From: Pseudomonas cavernicola
Lineage (GTDB): Bacteria; Pseudomonadota; Gammaproteobacteria; Pseudomonadales; Pseudomonadaceae
Assembly: GCF_003596405.1 (NCBI RefSeq)
Contig: NZ_QYUR01000002.1
Span: forward strand, 1,442,501 to 1,506,500
Direction: 5' to 3'
Length of the DNA stretch: 64,000 nucleotides
Made by a program: the position numbers and the translations under genes
Notes under the pieces: model-generated
What the model saw: only the letters and a program-made list of their open reading frames with translations
Told to the model about the DNA's origin: nothing
Database searches by the model: none
Shown: piece by piece, positions 25,869-36,169 of the stretch
Layout of the letters: every line of letters starts with the position of its first letter
Position numbering within the stretch: position 1 is the first letter of the stretch

Positions 25869-27110
25869 TTATCCACAGTTTGTGTGGGCAACTTGATTGC
25901 GTTCGGCGAGCAACATGAGGTTGCGAGGGGTGAGTTGGCTGAGGCAAAAGCTGCCTAGCTGCACGTGGTAGCCCTGCTGTTCCAGGTAGAGGGCGCGGTC
26001 GAGTAGCAGCCAGAGTTCCAGTGGGCGACGGAACAGGCCTCGAACCAATTCGAGATTGCGTACTTCGGCCAAGCGCTGCCAGCCTTGGGCTTCCAGTCGC
26101 GGCCAGTCGCGTGGAGTGGGGATTGCCAGTTTCTTCAGTGCGGCTAAGTCGATGCAGTAAGTGGCGAACTCTTTGTTCAGCCAGGCTGGCGGTAGTGAGG
26201 GTGTGGGCAGGTAGTCGTCGGCTCCGCGCAGCTCTCGTTGCAACAGGTCGAAGGCTAGACGGCGCGCCATTGAGCTGTCTCGCTGGCGGCGCACGCGTGC
26301 GCCAGCTGTGACGGTTTCGCTGAGAGGCAGACCTAGGTCGTCCACCGACAGTGCAAGAGTTGAGGCCTGTGCAGCAGCTGAGAGTGGTTGATAGCTGTGC
26401 GTGCTGATCCGGTTGTAGCAGCAGGGCGCGATGGCTAGCTGCGCGCAGCCGGCGGCGCTGGCTAGCTGGATGAGGCGTACATGTAGGTCGCCGCAGGCAT
26501 GCAGGGCTACAGGTGTGTGTGCGGCGCTGAGCAGTGTTCCGGCATCGATGGCCAGCACATCCTGTTGTAGATGCAGGGCCGGCAGGCCACGGCGCCGGCT
26601 CAGGTGCTGGCCGGCTTGCACCAGTTCTGGGTTGTATTCCAGGCAGGTCAGAGCGTTACCGTCATGAGCCACCAGGTGGCCGAGGTGGCCCTTGCCGGCG
26701 CACCAATCGAGCCAGTGCCGTGGTTGCTGGCGAAACTGTAGACGGCTGGCGAAGGCTTGGATTTGCTCCCACTTACGCCCCGGTACATCCACTGCAAAGC
26801 GCGCTGGTAGCTTTGCCAGGAGCCTTTGTGGCAGATCACCAATGACGCTAAGGGCGGTGGATTGTGCGGCCAGTTCGGGAAAGGGCGGCGGCGCCTGGAG
26901 TCGTTCGGGTTGATTGTGCGCGGCCTCGGCGTCGGCCAGGGAGCGTTGTCGCAGCCAGGCCGCCAGTTGTGGGTGCTGGGCCTCCCAAGGCAAGTCTAGA
27001 TAGATGAAGGGCTTGGGGCGCCAGAGGTCTTGATAGGCCAGCAGAAAGCTATCCAGCGCCTGGAAGCGCTCTAGCAGTTGGGGGCCATGGAGTGGGGTAG
27101 GGTTGGGCAC
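25869..27110 (-). CDS. Methyltransferase-domain protein (METTL25-like fold, unassigned)
   Basis: 413 residues. A central Rossmann-type SAM-binding motif is visible: HWLDWCAGKGHLGHLVA (about 133-149), then LTCLEYNPELVQAGQHL for the acidic strand. PVALHACGDLHVRLIQLA and IAPCCYNRIS follow, a C-C-Y-N arrangement also seen in proteins of the METTL25/RRNAD1 type. The N-terminal 130 residues look helical and are rich in Gln and Leu. The substrate is unknown; an RNA or protein target is possible. No operon partner: tRNA-Thr lies downstream and the ABC importer upstream in the same orientation but separated by about 95 bases of repeat-like DNA. Confidence 0.78.
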   Translation of the reverse strand: MPNPTPLHGPQLLERFQALDSFLLAYQDLWRPKPFIYLDLPWEAQHPQLAAWLRQRSLADAEAAHNQPERLQAPPPFPELAAQSTALSVIGDLPQRLLAKLPARFAVDVPGRKWEQIQAFASRLQFRQQPRHWLDWCAGKGHLGHLVAHDGNALTCLEYNPELVQAGQHLSRRRGLPALHLQQDVLAIDAGTLLSAAHTPVALHACGDLHVRLIQLASAAGCAQLAIAPCCYNRISTHSYQPLSAAAQASTLALSVDDLGLPLSETVTAGARVRRQRDSSMARRLAFDLLQRELRGADDYLPTPSLPPAWLNKEFATYCIDLAALKKLAIPTPRDWPRLEAQGWQRLAEVRNLELVRGLFRRPLELWLLLDRALYLEQQGYHVQLGSFCLSQLTPRNLMLLAERNQVAHTNCG

Positions 27111-27206
27111 GGGGTTTTGTAGCTGTGAAAACGGATGCCGATTATAGCGCTGGCGTCGGTGATTCCTGCGCTACCCCTCTCTCGCGGGAGAGAGGGGCGT
27201 CAGGGT

Positions 27207-27896
27207 TTAACGCGCCTGGGTGGCGTCGACCCGTAGCCAGCGTTCCAGCAGCTTGAAGCCTTTGACCAGTAGGTAGGCAATCAGCAGGTAGAACATCCCG
27301 GCGGCGAAGAAGATCTCCACCGGCAGGTAGGTGCGGGCGATGATGGTGCGGGCCATGCCGGTCAGTTCCAGCAGGGTGATGGTGCTGGCCAGGGCGCTGG
27401 CCTTGAGCATCAGTATCACTTCGTTGCTGTAGGCCGGCAGGCCGATGCGCGCGGCCCGGGGCAGGATGATGTAGAACATCGCCTGCCAGCGCGACATGCC
27501 CAGCGCCCGTGCCGCTTCCACTTCACCCGGTGGCACGGCCTGAATCGCGCCGCGCAGGATCTCGGCGATATAGGCGGCGGTGTGCATGGTCATGGTCAGG
27601 ATGGCGCACCAGTACGGGTCGCGCAGGTACGGCCAGAGCGGGCCCTGGCGAATCGATTCGAACTGCGCCACGCCGTAATACACCAGAAACAGCTGCACCA
27701 GCAGCGGTGTGCCGCGAAAGAAAAAGATATAGCCGTAAGGCACGGCGCGCACATACCAGTGCCGCGAGGCACGGGCGATGCCCATGGGCAGGGCGAGAAT
27801 CAGGCCGGCGACCACCGCAAAGGCGACCAGTTCCAGAGTCAGTACCGCACCATCCAGCAGGCGCGGCAGGTATTTGAGGATGACTTCCCAGTTCAT
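27207..27896 (-). CDS. Polar amino-acid ABC transporter permease (HisM type)
   Basis: 229 residues with about five hydrophobic segments. The inner-membrane permease signature is present as EVEAARALGMSRWQAMFYIILPRAARIGLPAYSN, the EAA loop that contacts the ATPase. FFFRGTPLLVQLFLVYYG near residue 60 is typical of HisM/ArtM. It overlaps the HisQ-type permease by 4 bases. Last gene of a four-gene importer operon. Confidence 0.92.
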   Translation of the reverse strand: MNWEVILKYLPRLLDGAVLTLELVAFAVVAGLILALPMGIARASRHWYVRAVPYGYIFFFRGTPLLVQLFLVYYGVAQFESIRQGPLWPYLRDPYWCAILTMTMHTAAYIAEILRGAIQAVPPGEVEAARALGMSRWQAMFYIILPRAARIGLPAYSNEVILMLKASALASTITLLELTGMARTIIARTYLPVEIFFAAGMFYLLIAYLLVKGFKLLERWLRVDATQAR

Positions 27897-28588
27897 GATG
27901 CGCTCCGGGTAAAACCGCGGCCGGCGCGTTTCTCAAGAAAGTACATGCCGATCATGGCGATGATGGTCAGGCTGAGATAGATAAAGGCGGCGACCAGGAA
28001 AAAGGTAAAAGGCTCCTTGCTCGAGGTTACGGCGATTTGCGAGCGACGCATCAACTCTTCCAAACCGATCACCGAAACCAGGGCGGTGTCCTTCATCAGG
28101 ATCATGAACAGGTTGCCCAGGCCGGGCAGGGCGATGCGCCACATCTGCGGCAGGATGATTCGCCAGAAGATTCGCGGCTTGGACATGCCCAGCGCCTGAC
28201 CCGCTTCGCGGTGGCCGCGGGGGATGGCCAGGATGGCGCCGCGAAACACCTCGGTGGCGTAGGCGCCAAAACACAGGCCGAGGGCAATGATGCCGGCGGC
28301 AAAGGCATTCAGCGCCAAACCAGGATGGCCGAGCAGTTCGCCGAGGCGGCCCATCAGGTTGACGGTGCCGAAATAGATCAGCAGGACCCAGAGCAGCTCG
28401 GGAATACCGCGCACCAGGGTCGAATAAGTGCCGCCGAGCCATTGCAATGGCTTTTGCGGGGAAGTCTTGGCGAGCGCGCCGAGCAGTCCGAGTACCAATC
28501 CCAGGCATAGCGCCGAAAGCGCCAGCTTGATGGTCATCAGGGTGCCGGCGGCTAGGGCCGGGCCGAATCCGTAGAGATCGAGGGTCAT
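27893..28588 (-). CDS. Polar amino-acid ABC transporter permease (HisQ type)
   Basis: 231 residues, five or so membrane spans. TYSTLVRGIPELLWVLLIYFGT is the HisQ-like segment, and the EAA loop is REAGQALGMSKPRIFWRIILPQMWRIALPGLGN. It should form a heterodimeric channel with the HisM-type protein encoded by the overlapping next gene. Confidence 0.92.
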   Translation of the reverse strand: MTLDLYGFGPALAAGTLMTIKLALSALCLGLVLGLLGALAKTSPQKPLQWLGGTYSTLVRGIPELLWVLLIYFGTVNLMGRLGELLGHPGLALNAFAAGIIALGLCFGAYATEVFRGAILAIPRGHREAGQALGMSKPRIFWRIILPQMWRIALPGLGNLFMILMKDTALVSVIGLEELMRRSQIAVTSSKEPFTFFLVAAFIYLSLTIIAMIGMYFLEKRAGRGFTRSAS

Positions 28589-28645
28589 CTGAGGGGGCTA
28601 CTTAGGGACGGCGCCGCCCGACAGGGCGACGCCAGTCGGGGCAGG

Positions 28646-29395
28646 TCAGTAGATGCTGAACGGGAAGTATTTGTCGTTGATCTTCTTGTAGGTGCCGTCG
28701 GCAACTATTTCCTTCAGCGCGGTGTTCAGCTTCTCGCGCAGCGGGTCGCCTTTGCGCACGGCGATACCAATCTTGTCATTTTCGAAGACCGGCTCGCCTT
28801 TGAATTCGAAGCCTTTGCCGGCATCGCTCTTCAGCCATTCCCAGTTGACGAACTTGTCGGCCAGCACGCCGTCAACGCGGCCGGAGGTCAGGTCGAGGTA
28901 GGCGTTTTCCTGGGTGTCGTAGAGTTTGATGTCAACCACGTCAGCCATGTTGTCTTCCAGCCAGGTGCCCGCGATGGTGGCACGCTGGGCCCCAATCACC
29001 TTGCCTTTAAGGCTGGGCTTGTCAGTTTTGAAGTCGCTGCCTTTGGGGGCAATGAACTGCAGCTTGTTGGTGTAGTAGGGCGCAGTGAAATCCACCGCCT
29101 GCTTGCGTTCATCGGTGATCGACATGGAGGCGGCGAGGAAGTCGAACTTCTTGGCGTTGAGGGCCGGGATGATGCCGTCCCAATCGGAGGTGACCACGTC
29201 ACACTCGACCTTCATTTTGGCGCACAGGGCCTGGGCGATTTCGACGTCGAAGCCCACCACCTGGCCACTGGCGTCGATCAGGTTGAAGGGTGGGTAGGCG
29301 CCTTCGGTGCCGATCTTCAGTTTGTCAGCGGCAACGGCGCCGGTGCCGAAAGCCAGAGCGGCGGCGACCAGCAGAATCTTCTTGTAGTTCTTCAT
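28646..29395 (-). CDS. Polar amino-acid ABC transporter substrate-binding protein
   Basis: 249 residues starting at MKNYKKILLVAAALAFGTGAVA, a clear signal peptide; the frame extends to 29524 but those residues lie over the ATPase end and have no export signal. The mature part opens DKLKIGTEGAYPPFNLIDASG, the SBP_bac_3 (HisJ/ArgT class) signature, and keeps VGFDVEIAQALCAKM and the hinge. Ligand class: histidine or basic amino acids by family resemblance, not provable here. CGGAG lies 9 bases before the start. Confidence 0.93.
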   Translation of the reverse strand: MKNYKKILLVAAALAFGTGAVAADKLKIGTEGAYPPFNLIDASGQVVGFDVEIAQALCAKMKVECDVVTSDWDGIIPALNAKKFDFLAASMSITDERKQAVDFTAPYYTNKLQFIAPKGSDFKTDKPSLKGKVIGAQRATIAGTWLEDNMADVVDIKLYDTQENAYLDLTSGRVDGVLADKFVNWEWLKSDAGKGFEFKGEPVFENDKIGIAVRKGDPLREKLNTALKEIVADGTYKKINDKYFPFSIY

Positions 29396-29411
29396 GCGTT
29401 GTTGCTCCGTG

Positions 29412-30185
29412 TTAGCGATTGCTGGACATGAATTGTTTACAGCGCACCGAGTTCGGGTGGTTAAACACTTGCTCGGGCGACCCTTGCTCTTCCACCAGGC
29501 CCTGGTGCAGGAAAACCACTTCACTGGAAACCTGGCGGGCGAAGTTCATCTCATGAGTAACCAGCAGCATAGTGCGACCTTCGTCGGCGAGTGCGCGGAT
29601 CACATTAAGCACTTCTTGTACCATCTCCGGGTCGAGGGCCGAGGTGGGCTCGTCGAACAGGATAACCTTGGGCTGCATGGCCAGGGTGCGGGCGATGGCG
29701 GCCCGCTGCTGCTGGCCGCCGGACAGTTGGGCGGGGTAGACGTGGCGTTTGTCGGCGATGCCGACCTTGGCCAGCAGCGCTTCAGCGACCTCGATCGCTT
29801 CGGCCTTGCTCTGGCCAAGCACACGGCGCGGTGCCTCGATGATGTTGTCGAGCACGCTCATGTGCGGCCATAGATTGAAATTCTGGAAGACAAAGCCGAT
29901 CTGGCTACGCAGGCGATTGATCTGCTGATTGTCGGCGGCAACCAGTTCGCCGTTCTTGCGAGGCTTCAGCTTGAGTTCTTCGCCTGCTACCAGGATCTGC
30001 CCTTGGTGCGGGTTTTCCAGCAGGTTGATGCAGCGCAGGAAGGTGGACTTGCCGGAGCCGGAAGATCCAAGAATCGAGATCACATCGCCGTCGTGGGCGG
30101 TGAGGGAAATGCCCTTGAGCACTTCAAGGTCGCCGTAGCGTTTGTGCAGATTACGAATTTCCAGCGCTGGCGTGGCCTCGGCCAT
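29412..30185 (-). CDS. Polar amino-acid ABC transporter ATPase (HisP type)
   Basis: 257 residues. Walker A GSSGSGKSTFL, Q-loop IGFVFQNFNLWPHM, signature LSGGQQQRAAIARTLA, Walker B VILFDEPTSALDPE and H-loop LLVTHEMNFAR are all intact. The start at 30185 has AGAGGA upstream; an in-frame extension to 30248 is not conserved-looking. First gene of the operon ATPase, binding protein, HisQ-type, HisM-type. Confidence 0.94.
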   Translation of the reverse strand: MAEATPALEIRNLHKRYGDLEVLKGISLTAHDGDVISILGSSGSGKSTFLRCINLLENPHQGQILVAGEELKLKPRKNGELVAADNQQINRLRSQIGFVFQNFNLWPHMSVLDNIIEAPRRVLGQSKAEAIEVAEALLAKVGIADKRHVYPAQLSGGQQQRAAIARTLAMQPKVILFDEPTSALDPEMVQEVLNVIRALADEGRTMLLVTHEMNFARQVSSEVVFLHQGLVEEQGSPEQVFNHPNSVRCKQFMSSNR

Positions 30186-30672
30186 GGGGTGTCCTCTTTT
30201 CTTCAGATGCGCTCCGGCTAATTGGTGGCCTTCCTGGCGAGGCGCCAAGCTAGCATAGCGCTTCTGCGCGAGCCAAGCGTGCAGCGGGGGGCAAGCAGTC
30301 GCGGATGAGGGGCTTGTCGCATCAATGACGTTGCTTGTCGCGCCGCTGCAATTAAGCCTGAGCCAGATCGGTGAGCGGAGCGCAGAACGTAGTCACGTCT
30401 GGGGCAGAGTCGACTGATTTCGTGGGCGTAGCGGTACACCCAGGCCCGGAAGGGGGCAAGGGCCGGCGCACAGGCGGGTAACGCGTGTGGGCAGCGCCAG
30501 TTACTTCTGGGTTTTGAGGTGGCCGATTAGGTGTTGCCGATCCTCCGGCCTTTTCAGCCTGGGGAACAGCTTGCCTCTCGGCGATCTCTAACTTCGTTCT
30601 TGCTGGCGCTGTCGACTAGAGCCGCTCGCACCCTTGTCTGGAGCGAGCGGTATTCCGCTGTGCGACTGGGGC
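30186..30672. other. 487-bp gap, no gene seen
   Basis: It contains the leader of the ABC operon on the left and the 3' flank of the DUF1993 gene on the right. No reading frame has a family signature and no tRNA-like fold is seen. The long minus frame ending at 30554 is out of frame with the DUF1993 gene and is a shadow. Confidence 0.4.
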
Positions 30673-31179
30673 TCAGAGCCCGCCGAGGAAATCCATCTTG
30701 CCGATGTCCACGCCGTTGTGGCGCAGGATGTTGTAGGCGGTGGTGACGTGGAAGAAGAAGTTTGGCAGGGAGAAGCCGAAGAGGAAGTCGCGGCCACCGA
30801 AGCTGACTTCCTGGTTGCGTAGCTTCAGGGTCACCGTGCGATCTTCGCTGCCTTCCAGTTGCTCGGCCTTGAGGCTCTTGAGGAAGTCGAGAGTCTTGGC
30901 GATGCGCGCCTGCAACTCGGGGAAGGTGGTTTCGGTATCCGCGTAGCTGGGCACCTCGACACCGGCCAGGCGCGCGGCGCCGCCTTTGGCGCTGTCGGAG
31001 GCGATTTGCACTTGGCGCGCCAGGGCGAACATGTCCGGGGCGAGGCGGGCGTTGATGAACACCGATGGGTCGATTTTCTTCGCTTCGGCATGCGCCGCCG
31101 CTTTCTCGAGAATGGCCGAGAGATTGTTCAGGGTGCGGATGAAGGTCGGGATTGAAGCCTGGTAGATCGACAGGGACAT
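30673..31179 (-). CDS. DUF1993 domain-containing protein
   Basis: 168 residues, the full length of DUF1993 proteins. Recognisable blocks are SLSIYQASIPTFIRTLNNLSAILEKA, ARLAPDMFALARQVQIASDSAKGGAARLAG, DTETTFPELQARIAKTLDFL, and the C-terminal PNFFFHVTTAYNILRHNGVDIGKMDFLG. The fold is a predicted DinB-like four-helix bundle, with a conserved His in FFFHVTTAYNILRH. No signal peptide. Function unknown. No operon partner. Confidence 0.88.
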   Translation of the reverse strand: MSLSIYQASIPTFIRTLNNLSAILEKAAAHAEAKKIDPSVFINARLAPDMFALARQVQIASDSAKGGAARLAGVEVPSYADTETTFPELQARIAKTLDFLKSLKAEQLEGSEDRTVTLKLRNQEVSFGGRDFLFGFSLPNFFFHVTTAYNILRHNGVDIGKMDFLGGL

Positions 31180-31282
31180 GGACGTGCTCCAGACGGAAAG
31201 TTAAGGGCGCAGGAATAAGCGCCATCTGGAGTCTACTGCGTCCCTGTGCAAAAGAAATGGGCCGAGGTGGGCAGGCGTCCAG

Positions 31283-31519
31283 CTACTTTTCCAGCCCTGG
31301 CAAACTGCCTTCCTCGTCCCCGCGCGGGTTAGCTACCAGGCGCTCTACCAGGAAATCCAGCAGGGCGCGCAGGGTGGGTGGCATTTGCCGCCGAGCGGCG
31401 TAGACCGCATGTATGCCGAGCACCTGGGGCGTCCATTCGGATAGCCGCGCGACCAGATGCCCGGAGCGGATCAGTGGGGCGGCCGAGTAAAGCGGCTGCT
31501 GGCCGCCGCACGCCAGGTA
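31283..31519 (-). pseudogene. C-terminal remnant of a LysR-family regulator
   Basis: The minus-strand frame ending at a TAG (31283-31285) reads as the last ~75 residues of a DmlR-type LysR effector domain: RSGHLVARLSEWTPQVLG, IHAVYAARRQMPPTLRAL and LDFLVERLV, which are standard end motifs. The frame is closed by TGA at 31520-31522, and no HTH or remaining effector domain is found upstream, where tRNA-Phe and its terminator lie. It is the stump of a deleted regulator. Confidence 0.7.
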
Positions 31520-31674
31520 TCAGGGCTTGGGCTGCGCCTGCAAGGTGGCGGGATGATGACTGGTGCCAACCGTCAGCCAGTAACCGCGAGCTTGCGCAGT
31601 TACGTGAGCGGCAGGAAGCGAGGGGCTGCTGTGGGCGAGGAATTGCTCCAGGCACCGTCAAATCGCAGGCAATA

Positions 31675-31710
31675 AAAAACCCCAAGGAATCATCTTCGCT
31701 TGGGGTTTTT
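31675..31710 (-). terminator. Terminator of tRNA-Phe
   Basis: AAAAACCCCAAG (31675-31686) pairs with CTTGGGGTTTTT (31699-31710) with a 12-base loop. It lies 10 bases past the tRNA 3' end on the minus strand, with the U-rich arm at the right place. Confidence 0.85.
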
Positions 31711-31719
31711 CGGTATTAG

Positions 31720-31795
31720 TGGTGCCCAGGGACGGAATCGAACCGCCGACACGGGGATTTTCAATCCCCTGCTCTACCGACTGAGCTACCTGGGC
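31720..31795 (-). tRNA. tRNA-Phe (anticodon GAA)
   Basis: 76 bases with an encoded CCA. The minus strand has acceptor GCCCAGG/CCTGGGC, D arm TAGCTCAGTCGGTAGAGC, anticodon stem GGGGA/TCCCC with loop TTGAAAA (anticodon GAA), and T loop GTTCGATTC. It lies downstream of yggX on the same strand. Confidence 0.96.
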
Positions 31796-31872
31796 CAACG
31801 GGGCGCTATTAGACGGATTTGGCTTATGCCTGTCAAGCGCGAACCAGAAAAATATTTAGCTATAACGGGCGC

Positions 31873-32156
31873 TTACGGATTTTTGCCGGAATCGCTGGGG
31901 GGGACGTAGCCTTCCGCCTGGGCGTAATCCTCGCCGGAGAGGAACTTATCCATCTCGGCTTGGAGGAACTTGCGGTCCTCGGCGTTCATCATGTTCAGGC
32001 GCCGCTCGTTGATCAGCAGGGTCTGGTGTTTTTGCCATTCGTCCCAGGCTTGCTGCGAAACGTTGTTGAAGATGTCTTCGCCCTTGGCGCCTGGATAGGG
32101 CGGGCGGGGGAGGCCGGGCAGTTCCTTTTTGTGCTTGCGGCAATTCACGGTGCGGG

Positions 32157-32160
<4 letters not shown>
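31873..32160 (-). CDS. yggX: Fe(2+)-trafficking protein YggX
   Basis: 95 residues (family about 90). Begins [20 protein letters not shown] with the conserved Cys, followed by [31 protein letters not shown] and a C-terminal [12 protein letters not shown]. The protein protects Fe-S clusters from oxidation and helps iron use. It overlaps mutY by 4 bases; MutY itself is a [4Fe-4S] enzyme, a conserved pairing. Confidence 0.95.
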
Positions 32161-33220
<1,060 letters not shown>

Positions 33221-33224
<4 letters not shown>

Positions 33225-35449
33225 CGTTTGAACAGGCCCTTGAGTGCGTCTTTCAGTTCCGGGCTGACCTTGTCGCCGAGTTTCTCTTCAATTTTTTCGC
33301 TGAGTTTGTCGCCGGCCAGTTTGCCGGCGACCTTGCCCATGCCGTCCTTATCCAGGCGACAGGCTTTGGCGCCCAGTTCTAGCGGGCCGCGGCAGCGCAG
33401 AGGCCACTCGATGCCGACGTAGCGCTGGTTCACTTGGCAGGCCGGGTCAGGCATTTCGGTCTTGTCGCCTTCGATGGCGATGCCCAGGCGGTAGTCCATG
33501 CCAAGCACGCGCAGGTCGACGTCGCCGTTGCCCTTCACGCTCAGGCCGGGGATGCGCGCGCGCAGGTCGGGGTTGCTGGCGGCTCCGTTGCGGAAACTCA
33601 GGTTGCCCTTGAGCTCTTCAAACGGAGTGTCTTTGCCGCGTGCCGGGCCGCTAAGCGACTTGCGGTTAAGCGTGGCGATGCCTTGGCAAAGCTGTTGTTC
33701 GAGATTGGCGTCGAGCAGCACGCCGTCGCTCAAGGCAAAGCTGGCGGTGCCGTTGAGGCCTTCTACCCAGGCTTTCTGGCTGTTGCCGCTGGTGCTGATA
33801 TCCGTATTCAGGTCGAGCAGGCCCTTGAGTGGTGGCTTCTGCCCTTGGCTCTTGAGCAGTTGTTCGACTGGTATGCGGCTGATGCGTTTCTGTGCACTCA
33901 GTAGCGGGATGGCGGGGCGCACGTCGAGGGTGGCATTGACGGCGAAGTTACCGTTGTAGAGCTCGCCGCGCAGATTCTCCAGGGTCAGTAGGCCGTCTTT
34001 GCCGTGGGCTTTCAGGCTGGCGTTTTCGATCGGCAGTTTGTCGAGGGTCAGTTGGCCGAGGCTGAGATTAAGCTGCAGATCCAACTTGCGCAGTCGATCG
34101 ATCGGCAGCACCGGGGTTTCGCTCCAGGCTTGCTGTGTCGGGGCGTTGGGCAGCTCGTTGCTGCCGTTTTGGCTAGCGGTCGCGACGGTGCTTTTCACTT
34201 CGGCTTGGCGGCTGGTGCTGGCTGCTGCAGCCTTGGCCTCTGGCGGCAGGTAGCGGTCGAGATCCAGGCGGTCGCCTTTGAGTTGGGCGGACAAGGTCTG
34301 TTTGGCGAAGTCGATGATGGCGATGTTGCCGGTGAGGCTGCTGTCGTCGAGTTTCAGGTTCAGCTCATCCAGGGTCAGGCTGGTTGGGCTGCCTTTGAGG
34401 CGGGTGACCAGCTCGAACTTGCCGAGGGTGCTGGGATCGGCGCTGGCGGGCAGTTGCTGGCCTAGGCCGTCGAGGAATTCACGCAGATTGAACTGGGCGA
34501 TGGACAGGCCGCCGGTCAGTTTCGGCTGGTTGTTCAGGTCGCGAACGTTCAACTCGCCGAGGGCGCGCAGTTGGTTGGCGGAAAACTTCAGGCCGTTCCA
34601 TTCGGCGACTTGGGCTGCTTGGTCTAGGAGCAATTGGCCTTGGGCTGCGAAGGTCAGGGTCTTGCCCTTGAACGGTTCGCCGGATGCCTCGCCCGACAGT
34701 TTCAGGTCTTCGAATTGGTAGCGCTTGAGCGCTCGGTCGAAGCGCAGTTGACCTTGCAGTTCGGTCTTGGCGCGCAGTACTGGCTGGTTGGTGCCGAAGA
34801 AGGCGGTCAGTTTCAGCGGGATGTTTGCGCCTTCACGGATCGCGCCGGTGGTCAGCTCAATGCCTTCGGCGCTGAGCTGCTGGCCGCTCTTGGCGTCGTG
34901 ATAGTCGATGCGGGCATTGTTCAGCGTCAGGCTGTCGATATCCAGCTTGAGTGGCTTCGCCGATGGGGCTTCGGTGGGCTCGGTACCGGCAGGTGCTTCG
35001 CTCGGGGCGGGCTGGCTAGCTGTCGCAGGTGGCGCCGCCGGTTTGGCTGGATGGCCGATGTCTTGCCAATTACCGCGGCCTTGCTCGTCGCGGCTGAGGG
35101 TCAGATTCAGGCCATCGACCTTGATGTCGCTCATCTGCACCTGGCGGCGCAGCAGTGGCAGCACTCGTACCGACAGGCCGAGCATGCGCAGATCGGCAAA
35201 AGGCTTGTCGGGGCTGGCCGCGCTGGCCAGGGTGGCCTCGTGCAGCTCCAGGCCCAGCCAGGGGAACAGGCTCCAGCCGATATCGCCGTTCAGCGTCAGT
35301 TCCAGGTTGGCCTTGTCGCGGGCGAGCTGGCGGATTTCGTCTTTGTAGTCGTTGGGATCGAACAGGTGGGTCAGGGCAAAGCCCAGTGCCACGAGGATCA
35401 GCAACAACCCGAGGAAAATCAGACCCAGGATTTTGCCGAGCGCTTTCAT
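33221..35449 (-). CDS. AsmA-family envelope protein
   Basis: 742 residues. One N-terminal membrane anchor ([20 protein letters not shown]), then the AsmA domain start [44 protein letters not shown] low-complexity Ala/Pro/Glu-rich linker lies at about 138-168. The C-terminal part has the repeated beta-rich AsmA_2 pattern ([22 protein letters not shown]). Such proteins are inner-membrane anchored with a large periplasmic part and affect phospholipid or outer-membrane homeostasis. It is first in the asmA-mutY-yggX operon. Whether it equals E. coli AsmA functionally is unproven. Confidence 0.9.
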
Positions 35450-35640
35450 GGACGAGTCCTTGTAGTGAGTGCGAGACAGGTGTGGGTAGCGAGTATACAG
35501 AGTGGCTGAAATTACTGCGTTTGCTGCCCGGCTGGCGGGCCGCCGGCTTTGCGGCTGGACGCGCAGAGGGTTGGACGGGGAAGTCGGTGTGCGGTTCCCG
35601 GCTGTCGGCCAGCGCTACTCGGATCGCGCTGGCCGCTGGC

Positions 35641-36039
35641 TTATAGCGGTTCCAGTGGCAGATGCGCGCGCGCCGCTAGGGCTTGGCATTCCAGCTGATC
35701 TTGCGGTGCGGCCAGATGCAACGGTTTGCCGGCGGCCGCAGCCCAGCGTTGGGTTTCATCGAGCAAGCGCCGGGCGACCCCGCGTTGGCGGGTGAGTTTG
35801 CGCACGCAGAGGTGGGATAGCCGCCAGTGCAACTCCCCGCGCTCGACCAGGGCGGCGCCGAGCAGGCGATCGTTAAAGCGCCCGGCGATCAACGTTCCCT
35901 GCTCGATAGCGCTATCGAGCAGGGTCTCGGCATCGCGGTAGGGCGCCAATAACCAGGCCGGCGCGTCGGCGTAGATCTTCGCCAGGTCGCGTTTGTCCTG
36001 CGCCGACGGTGCGCTGACGACTTCGACGAATACGGGCAT
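35641..36039 (-). CDS. PanZ-like GNAT-fold acetyl-CoA sensor
   Basis: 132 residues. A single GNAT domain with acetyl-CoA loop VRKLTRQRGVARRLLDETQRWA (about 79-100), where R-x-R-G-V-A takes the place of the Q/R-x-x-G-x-G/A signature. PanZ/PanM proteins bind acetyl-CoA and promote cleavage and control of aspartate decarboxylase PanD in pantothenate synthesis. The length fits the family. panD is not in the window. Divergent from hisB. The assignment rests on resemblance to Pseudomonas 'PanZ family' proteins; an ordinary acetyltransferase is possible. Confidence 0.7.
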   Translation of the reverse strand: MPVFVEVVSAPSAQDKRDLAKIYADAPAWLLAPYRDAETLLDSAIEQGTLIAGRFNDRLLGAALVERGELHWRLSHLCVRKLTRQRGVARRLLDETQRWAAAAGKPLHLAAPQDQLECQALAARAHLPLEPL

Positions 36040-36128
36040 GGCACGGCTCCAGGTGGCGGTTCAGGTGGGCGGGCGCGAGTGTAAACCGCAGCGACCGCCG
36101 TCGGTAGCCGCGTCGAGCCTCGTCGCCC

Positions 36129-36134
36129 TATAAT
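36129..36134 (+). promoter_or_regulatory. TATAAT -10 box upstream of hisB
   Basis: A perfect TATAAT lies 36 bases before the hisB ATG. No good -35 is visible at 16-18 bases upstream, so it would be a weak or activated promoter, or chance. Confidence 0.45.
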
Positions 36135-36169
36135 GGCTGCCTTTTCGTGAGCATTTTGTGGAGCTGGTG

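Noticed and set aside
36158..36169. Upstream GTG start for hisB
   Set aside because: ATG at 36170 has a better spaced GGAG.
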